This document shows positions 58,457-64,000 of a stretch of 64,000 nucleotides of DNA, one piece after another. A model generated the notes under the pieces. That model searched no databases. It had not been told where the DNA came from and was given only the letters and a program-made list of their open reading frames with translations. The position numbers and the translations under genes were made by a program. The stretch is from positions 478,317-542,316 of the forward strand of contig NZ_LT985324.1 in assembly GCF_900290275.1 (NCBI RefSeq), read 5' to 3'. The DNA comes from Prevotella merdae. Its GTDB lineage: Bacteria > Bacteroidota > Bacteroidia > Bacteroidales > Bacteroidaceae. Position 1 is the first letter of the stretch; every line of letters begins with the position of its first letter.

Positions 58457-61264
58457 TTATATCCCGCAAATCATTCTGAACGCACACATTTCGCATGTGC
58501 GCTTGTCATTTGTGGGCACAAATGGTTTTTGCTTGCTGAATATTTCGCCCAGTTTCTCTTTCAGCAGTTTAAGATACTCGGTTTGGTATATACCGATGTC
58601 CGTCACTTTGTGCTCATCGATACAGAGAACCGGGTCGTAGTTGTCGGCAGAGGCTTGTTTGATGAACAACAAGGCAGGGCTGACATTGTATTTAGACGGA
58701 TTAAGCTTGCTCGAATTGTTGATGATGAGCGAATAGAGAAATGTCTGTAGGTAATAGTCGGAATGTTTGTAACTGTTGCCTTCGAAGACTTCGTCTATCG
58801 ACCTAATAACCGACTTGATAGGGCTGCCCGTCTTATAGTCGACAACTCTTATAGTAGGTTTTCCGGTTGTAGGGTCGGTAACCATATCCAGGCGGTCGAT
58901 GATACCTCCTATTTTGATTTTGCGTTGCGCTCCATCCTCGGTGTTGAATACAATGTCGTTGTAGACCTGTTTTTCTAAGCCGAGTACTGTGAACGGAGCA
59001 AGTCGTTGGTCGGTCTTAAGCAGTTGTTGCAGATATTCAATTATCACCTTGCGGTTGATAATCTGCAGACCATTGTATTCGGTTGCGCGTTTCTTGTTGG
59101 CTGCCTCAGATGCTGACAGCTTGAACAGTTCCTCATTGAATGCACGGTCTACCACGGTCTCCAGCATTTTCTCGTCCTTTAGATATTTCTGCAGTTGAGT
59201 TTTCTCAACAGTAGCATGTCGACTAGTTACATCTTCATAGATGAATTGTGCCGCCTTATGGAAAATATTTCCAAACATGCGGTTGTCCACAGTATCGTCC
59301 TCGCAGTCGGGCTCTTTAATTCTTGCCACATATTCATAGAAGAACGCCAGTGGACATCTGATGTACACATTAATGGCAGATGGCGAGATGTTCTTCATTT
59401 GGTCGAGTTCCTGCTGTATCTTCTCGTCTTTGACTATAGCCTTAGAGCACATAGTAGTAGGTACGTTTTGTGCCAAAAGGTTGAGGTGTTTAATATTGTG
59501 AGTGCCGTCTACCATCAGTTGCAGCATGAATCTACTCATCTCGCCCGTGTGTCCATTGTCGGTGGTATTGTTGTAGACGATGGTTACATCTTGGGCGCGT
59601 TGCAGAAGCCTGTGGAAGTAGTAGGAGTAGATGGCCACCTTGTTGTCGATAGTAGTAAGTCCGTGTGCCTTGCGTATGGAGTAGGGAATGAACGACGAGT
59701 CGTTAACGCTCTTAGGCATGTTGCCCTCGTTGCACGACAGCAGCAGCACATGGTTAAAGTCGAGGTTGCGCGTTTCCAGTACACCCATTATCTGTATGCC
59801 CACAACAGGTTCGCCATGGAATGGTATAGTGGTGGTGGTGATGAGTTGCTTGGTAAGGCGACGTAGCGTTGTTACGTCCACGTCCATATCGCCAGATGCG
59901 GCAAGCTGTTCAAGGCGGTTGATGATGGTATACATACGGAAAATAGATTCCTGAAATAGAGCGTCGCTCTCGTCTTTAGCCTTAACACCAACATGTTTAA
60001 TCAATGTGCCTATCTGTTGCAGCAGTGTGATGTTGTCTATCTTGCCCATAGGCGATAGTGGAATGCAGTCGGCTATATATTGGGCATAAGGATGGGCGAG
60101 TACCTTATCTACATATTGGGTGCGGTAGCGTCTGCTATGCTGCATTGCGCCTGTTGTGTATAGATCGAACAGTAGGCTAATGAGCGATGCAACGGGAGTC
60201 ATACCCAAAGGAAATCCGCTTGTGATATTCACCTTATCGGCCTCGTTGGGCAAGCTATGCATAACTGGCAGCAGAATATTCTCATCGCACATCACCACAG
60301 CCGTATGTCGTCCGTCCTTGTATCTATTATCGTTGCGTAGCCATTGGCTTACGTATCTGGCTTGTATGTTTTCTGTGGCGGCGCTGATGTAACTGATGTG
60401 TTTGGGTTGTCGCATGTTGGCGTATATCTCCTTAGAGCGAGTGTCGAGTTCGTTAGGGAAATGTTCCAGATACATAGATATATAGTGTCCAGCATCGGTG
60501 GCGCTTGTGGTCTTGTGGCGTGGCATGTAATACTCGTCAAAGTCCCAATAGAAATTGGCCTTGCCCATTTTCTTCAGACGTGCGAAGAGTTTTTGCTCCA
60601 CCTGCTGCAGAAGGTTGAATCCAACGAATATGTAGCGGTCGTATTTAAACTCGATGTTGTCCTTGGTTGCCACTTCGCGGTAGATAGCGCCTTCATATCC
60701 CAGGCCTTGCTCTTGTAGACGCTTGTTGTAGTCGTGGTAGATGTCGCTAAAATGACTCCACAGGCTAAGGAAGCGTCGTTTAAGCTCCGACTCATGGTCG
60801 TCACTGAAGTTGGCAAAGAAGCGTTTGAGCATCTTGCGTTGTTCGTCGTCGAGATAAGAAATGTCGTCGAGCTCGTGTATATCCTTGAGGTTGCAGAATA
60901 TGCGGTCGGCATCGGCCATATTCTTGTCAATATCGTCGAAGTCGGTCAGCAATAGTTGGCCCCACCCATAGAAGTGGTCGAGCGACTCGTTTAGTCCAGT
61001 GCATTTGACAAATGACTTGTGCAGGTCGCATATCAGCTTTATTGAATCGCCCACTTGCATATCGGAGTGGCGACGGAAGAGGTCGCTGATAGTTATATAA
61101 GCCGGGCTCCACATAGGCTTTCGGGCATATCGTGCAAGATGCTCGTTCATGAAGAGAGCCGCACGCTTGTTAGGGAACACTACTGCCACGCGTGACAGAT
61201 CAGTGCCCCATTTATGTATTATGTCCTCGGAGACAAACTCCAGGAAGGTTTTTGTTTGGTTCAT
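58457..61264 (-). CDS. addB: AddB-like helicase-exonuclease subunit
   Basis: 935 residues. Partner of AddA in resecting double-strand breaks for recombination. The N-terminal part is a UvrD-like but largely inactivated helicase region. The C-terminal PD-(D/E)xK nuclease has GGIIDRLDMVTDPTTGKP and VVDYKTGSP. An Fe-S cluster is formed by a Cys in VYIRCPLAFFYEY and three in the C-terminal CEMCAFRMICGI. It follows addA by 35 bp on the same strand, so the two form an operon. Confidence 0.88.
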   Translation of the reverse strand: MNQTKTFLEFVSEDIIHKWGTDLSRVAVVFPNKRAALFMNEHLARYARKPMWSPAYITISDLFRRHSDMQVGDSIKLICDLHKSFVKCTGLNESLDHFYGWGQLLLTDFDDIDKNMADADRIFCNLKDIHELDDISYLDDEQRKMLKRFFANFSDDHESELKRRFLSLWSHFSDIYHDYNKRLQEQGLGYEGAIYREVATKDNIEFKYDRYIFVGFNLLQQVEQKLFARLKKMGKANFYWDFDEYYMPRHKTTSATDAGHYISMYLEHFPNELDTRSKEIYANMRQPKHISYISAATENIQARYVSQWLRNDNRYKDGRHTAVVMCDENILLPVMHSLPNEADKVNITSGFPLGMTPVASLISLLFDLYTTGAMQHSRRYRTQYVDKVLAHPYAQYIADCIPLSPMGKIDNITLLQQIGTLIKHVGVKAKDESDALFQESIFRMYTIINRLEQLAASGDMDVDVTTLRRLTKQLITTTTIPFHGEPVVGIQIMGVLETRNLDFNHVLLLSCNEGNMPKSVNDSSFIPYSIRKAHGLTTIDNKVAIYSYYFHRLLQRAQDVTIVYNNTTDNGHTGEMSRFMLQLMVDGTHNIKHLNLLAQNVPTTMCSKAIVKDEKIQQELDQMKNISPSAINVYIRCPLAFFYEYVARIKEPDCEDDTVDNRMFGNIFHKAAQFIYEDVTSRHATVEKTQLQKYLKDEKMLETVVDRAFNEELFKLSASEAANKKRATEYNGLQIINRKVIIEYLQQLLKTDQRLAPFTVLGLEKQVYNDIVFNTEDGAQRKIKIGGIIDRLDMVTDPTTGKPTIRVVDYKTGSPIKSVIRSIDEVFEGNSYKHSDYYLQTFLYSLIINNSSKLNPSKYNVSPALLFIKQASADNYDPVLCIDEHKVTDIGIYQTEYLKLLKEKLGEIFSKQKPFVPTNDKRTCEMCAFRMICGI

Positions 61265-61299
61265 TCAATTGTATTTTATACGTTGTCAATGTATTACTG

Positions 61300-64000
61300 T
61301 TAAACTTCCTCTATCCTGTTGGAATAAACAAACCACAGGTAGCCTTTCACGTTGGGGTAGCCCATGTTTTGGGTGAGGGCTTTATAGCGGTTTACTTGTT
61401 CCACGTATTCAGGTCGTGGAGATCCGAACTTGAAGTCGACTATAACTACTTCTCCAGTTTTCTCGTCCTTCATTACACGGTCGGGACGATGTTCGCGAAC
61501 AGTATCTGTTGCTGCATCATAGTCGAGTATGGTGCATTCGTTGAAGAGGGTCCATCGTGATGAGAACCAGTCGGCTACCTGTCTGTTGGAAAATCGTTTG
61601 TGCAGCATGTCGCGTAATCGTTTGATATTAGTGCCGCTTTCTTCGATAAGTCCGTCCATCTCGAGTTGTGCAAGACTCGTGTCAATGTCGTCGGTGGTGT
61701 TGATGGTAGAGAATAGGTAGTGCAGTATTTTGCCTGTCTTGATATAGCTCAGCTGTTTGCGGTCGTCATCATCTGTATTCTCATCATCATCGGCAACGAA
61801 GTCACGACTCTTGTTGCTCTGTTTAAATTCAACCTTGTTGCTGAAGGTTGCCATATCGACATTCATGTTTTCTACCTCTGGTGTGAAGATATTGTCCGAC
61901 TTCTTCTTGGCCTTTGTCTCAACAATCTCCAGTTCGCCGTAGCTAAATAGCAATTCCGCCTTCTTGTCGGACGGGTCGCCATCAAGCGAGCTACCTTCAA
62001 GTTTAATGTCGGTAATAGCTTGTTCCACAATGTAAGAACGTGAGGATGGGGTGCCACGTTGGGCAATGACAAACAGGCTTGATGCTGCGCGTGTGAATGC
62101 AACGTATAGCAGATTGAGGTTGTCCACGCAGTTTTGTAGATGTTCCTCGTTGTAATCGAACTCGTAGATGGTGCCCTTCATCTGACTGGCACTGAAGTCT
62201 ACGGGTATTAGAGGCAGTTCGTTGTATGGTTCCACTTGAGGGGTACACCATATAGTGTTGCCTTTCTCCAATGTCCAGTCGCAGAATGGTATGACAACAT
62301 GCTCAAATTCCAATCCCTTACTCTGGTGAATGGTGATGATTCTGATACCGTCTATGGCACTTGCCTGTATTGTTTTTTCCGCTATACTGTCGTTCCATTC
62401 TTCTACAAACGAGTCGATGTCGGCTGTGTTGTTGGCAATGAAGTCGGTAAGAGCATCGTAGAATGCATATAGGTATGCGTCCTCGCCTTTTATGTTGCCT
62501 ATATTAAATAAGGTGTAAATTTGTTCGGCAAGTTCGAAGATCGGCATAGTCAGAAGGTCGTCGCGCTTGTCGATAAGAGCACAAGGCAGTGCACTGTCAA
62601 TGCCTTCAGCAGTTGCAAGCAGCTTGTTGGTTTCTTGCTCACTTTTTTCTAGCACGTATGTCTGGTAGGCCTTGGCTATGTAAGCCTTTGCAAGGATGTT
62701 GTCGGGGTGGGTGAGCCATAGCATTGCATTGACAATGATGTTTACCGATACAGAACTGTCGAGTCGGAAAGCCTCGTCGCTGACAATCTTAACGTCGGGC
62801 AGCTCGTTGGCGAAGAACTCAGCTATGAGTTGTATAATGTCGTTGGAGCGTACAAGTATGGCAATGTCCGAATAATTGGCTCCCGAGTCGAGCAAGAGAC
62901 TAACAGCTTCGGCTGTCTTTTGCAGAGCTTGTTGGCGATAATCCTCGTTTGGCAGAAGGTTTATGCTTACGTAGCCGTGATTATCGCGGAATGACGGCAC
63001 TTTTTGTGCCACATCCGAATAAGCCTTTTTTAGTTGCTCGGGTGATGAAGTGTTTGGGGTTGAGCTCTTTTGGTCGGCATATTCCAGTTCGGAGGCACGC
63101 TTAAAGAAGGCATTGTTGAATGTTATAACGCGTCGTGACGAGCGATAGTTTGTGTCGAGCGAGCACACATTGAGCATAGAATTAAGGTATGGAAACTCAC
63201 GCTCAATATTGTTGAGCATACGCCAGTCGCCCGAGCGCCAACGGTAGATGCTCTGCTTAACATCGCCAACTATCAGATTGCCTTGTTGTTCGCCGTGGCT
63301 CATACATTCCTCCAAAAGCACCTTGAAGTTTTGCCACTGCACGGTACTTGTGTCCTGAAACTCGTCAATCATGATGTTTTCCAGGTAGTTGCCAATCTTT
63401 TCGAAAATAAATGGCGAGTCAGTATCGCGTATGAGCGAGTGGAGTAGGGTGTGTGTGTCGCTCAGAAGAAATCTGTTCTGCTCCACGTTCATCATTCTGA
63501 CCTTATTCTCTATGCTGTTGAGCAAGCGCAGTTGATTGAGGTGTCGCAATGTGAGCACAGCAGAGCCATATATATACCAGTTTTTCTGTCTAACGTCTTC
63601 GGCATGATGTACCAGGGGGGTTAGTGTGGAATTGGCAAGTTCTCTTACAATATCCTGGGTCTCCTTAGATGATTTCTGTTTAACCCAAGAACTTTCGCTG
63701 CCCTCGTCGAGCACTTTTTGTAATCGTTTGGTTACAATAGTGTTGTTGTATATGCCTTTCTTAATCTTGATGAAGTAACCAGCAGGACCATTCTTGCCAT
63801 TGTTGAGGTCGTCTATCTCTATTCCGTTGTGGTTAAGCGCATCGAAGAATTGAGCGGCCTCATTCTGCATTTCCACCTCAGCCTCATTGCGCATTTGACG
63901 TAACTTGGTGGTGTATTGCTTGAAGAATCCTTCCTCGAGCAATCGTTCGTTGAGCTTCTTGCTATTGGTTTTGTAGTACTCGCGGAATATGTTTTCACCG
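61300..64000 (-). CDS. addA: AddA-like UvrD helicase-nuclease subunit, N-terminus beyond the window
   Basis: The frame is open to the right edge (it reads NIFREYYKTNSKKLNERLLE before the first internal Met at 63942), so the N-terminal Walker A region is outside. Visible motifs: IMIDEFQDTSTVQW (motif II), GDVKQSIYRWRSGD (motif III), LDTNYRSS (motif IV), ITIHQSKGLEFEHVVIPF (motif V) and LLYVAFTRAASSLF (motif VI). The C-terminal RecB-like nuclease has HRPDRVMKDEKTGEV and VIVDFKFGSPRPEY. Together with addB it forms the break-processing enzyme AddAB. Confidence 0.92.
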   Translation of the reverse strand, partial: GENIFREYYKTNSKKLNERLLEEGFFKQYTTKLRQMRNEAEVEMQNEAAQFFDALNHNGIEIDDLNNGKNGPAGYFIKIKKGIYNNTIVTKRLQKVLDEGSESSWVKQKSSKETQDIVRELANSTLTPLVHHAEDVRQKNWYIYGSAVLTLRHLNQLRLLNSIENKVRMMNVEQNRFLLSDTHTLLHSLIRDTDSPFIFEKIGNYLENIMIDEFQDTSTVQWQNFKVLLEECMSHGEQQGNLIVGDVKQSIYRWRSGDWRMLNNIEREFPYLNSMLNVCSLDTNYRSSRRVITFNNAFFKRASELEYADQKSSTPNTSSPEQLKKAYSDVAQKVPSFRDNHGYVSINLLPNEDYRQQALQKTAEAVSLLLDSGANYSDIAILVRSNDIIQLIAEFFANELPDVKIVSDEAFRLDSSVSVNIIVNAMLWLTHPDNILAKAYIAKAYQTYVLEKSEQETNKLLATAEGIDSALPCALIDKRDDLLTMPIFELAEQIYTLFNIGNIKGEDAYLYAFYDALTDFIANNTADIDSFVEEWNDSIAEKTIQASAIDGIRIITIHQSKGLEFEHVVIPFCDWTLEKGNTIWCTPQVEPYNELPLIPVDFSASQMKGTIYEFDYNEEHLQNCVDNLNLLYVAFTRAASSLFVIAQRGTPSSRSYIVEQAITDIKLEGSSLDGDPSDKKAELLFSYGELEIVETKAKKKSDNIFTPEVENMNVDMATFSNKVEFKQSNKSRDFVADDDENTDDDDRKQLSYIKTGKILHYLFSTINTTDDIDTSLAQLEMDGLIEESGTNIKRLRDMLHKRFSNRQVADWFSSRWTLFNECTILDYDAATDTVREHRPDRVMKDEKTGEVVIVDFKFGSPRPEYVEQVNRYKALTQNMGYPNVKGYLWFVYSNRIEEV

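Overview
The window looks like a chromosome segment of a gut Bacteroidales bacterium, most likely Prevotellaceae (Prevotella/Segatella type). The reasons are the Bacteroidetes -7 promoter box TAnnTTTG in front of many genes, a type IX-like C-terminal tail on a secreted amylase, families typical of the phylum (DUF4270, DUF4105, GldE/CorC-like, Bacteroidetes-type AddAB) and a Bacteroides-style tyrosine integrase. No rRNA, tRNA or CRISPR array was found.

Region 1 (1-7.56 kb): a large secreted GH13 alpha-amylase is followed by two nested mobile elements. An IS1182-family element (3796-5559, frameshifted transposase, 9-bp target duplication) sits in the loop of the amylase's own rho-independent terminator. 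A group II intron (about 5585-7530, maturase broken by an in-frame TAG) lies directly after the T-tract of the same terminator.

Region 2 (7.56-28.8 kb): core chromosome. It holds secA, a phosphatase-superfamily lipoprotein-like protein, a DUF4105 protein, an envelope cluster (outer-membrane protein, lptC, gldE-like, ppiD), a GNAT acetyltransferase, a FetAB-like ABC pair with degenerate ATPase motifs, a secreted nuclease, phosphoglucomutase, a BadF-type sugar kinase preceded by a 50-residue membrane protein, and pyruvate phosphate dikinase.

Region 3 (28.86-46.38 kb): an AT-rich integrated element bounded by a 17-bp direct repeat. It has a tyrosine integrase at one end and a Xre-type repressor at the other. 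A long leftward gene run from the repressor side carries small DNA-binding proteins, a lambda-O-like initiator with 11-bp iterons and an AT-rich stretch inside its gene, a DnaC-like helicase loader, a Toprim primase and many small unknown genes including a macro-domain and an ASCH-like protein. A ParA / EF-hand microprotein / ribbon-helix-helix operon sits in the middle with an 8-bp tandem array in front of it. Two more arrays of the same 8-bp type lie among long structured repeats behind the integrase. No relaxase, conjugation or virion genes are visible, so this is an integrated replicon with plasmid-like partition and phage-like replication. It is the most likely undescribed system here.

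Region 4 (46.4-64 kb): a DUF234-type ATPase behind a strong palindromic operator, a secreted protein ending in a C2H2 zinc finger, a DUF4186 protein, an RmlD-like reductase, a MATE exporter, a DUF4270 lipoprotein, a starch-synthase-domain protein, panC-panD, dnaB, and addB-addA (addA runs off the right edge).
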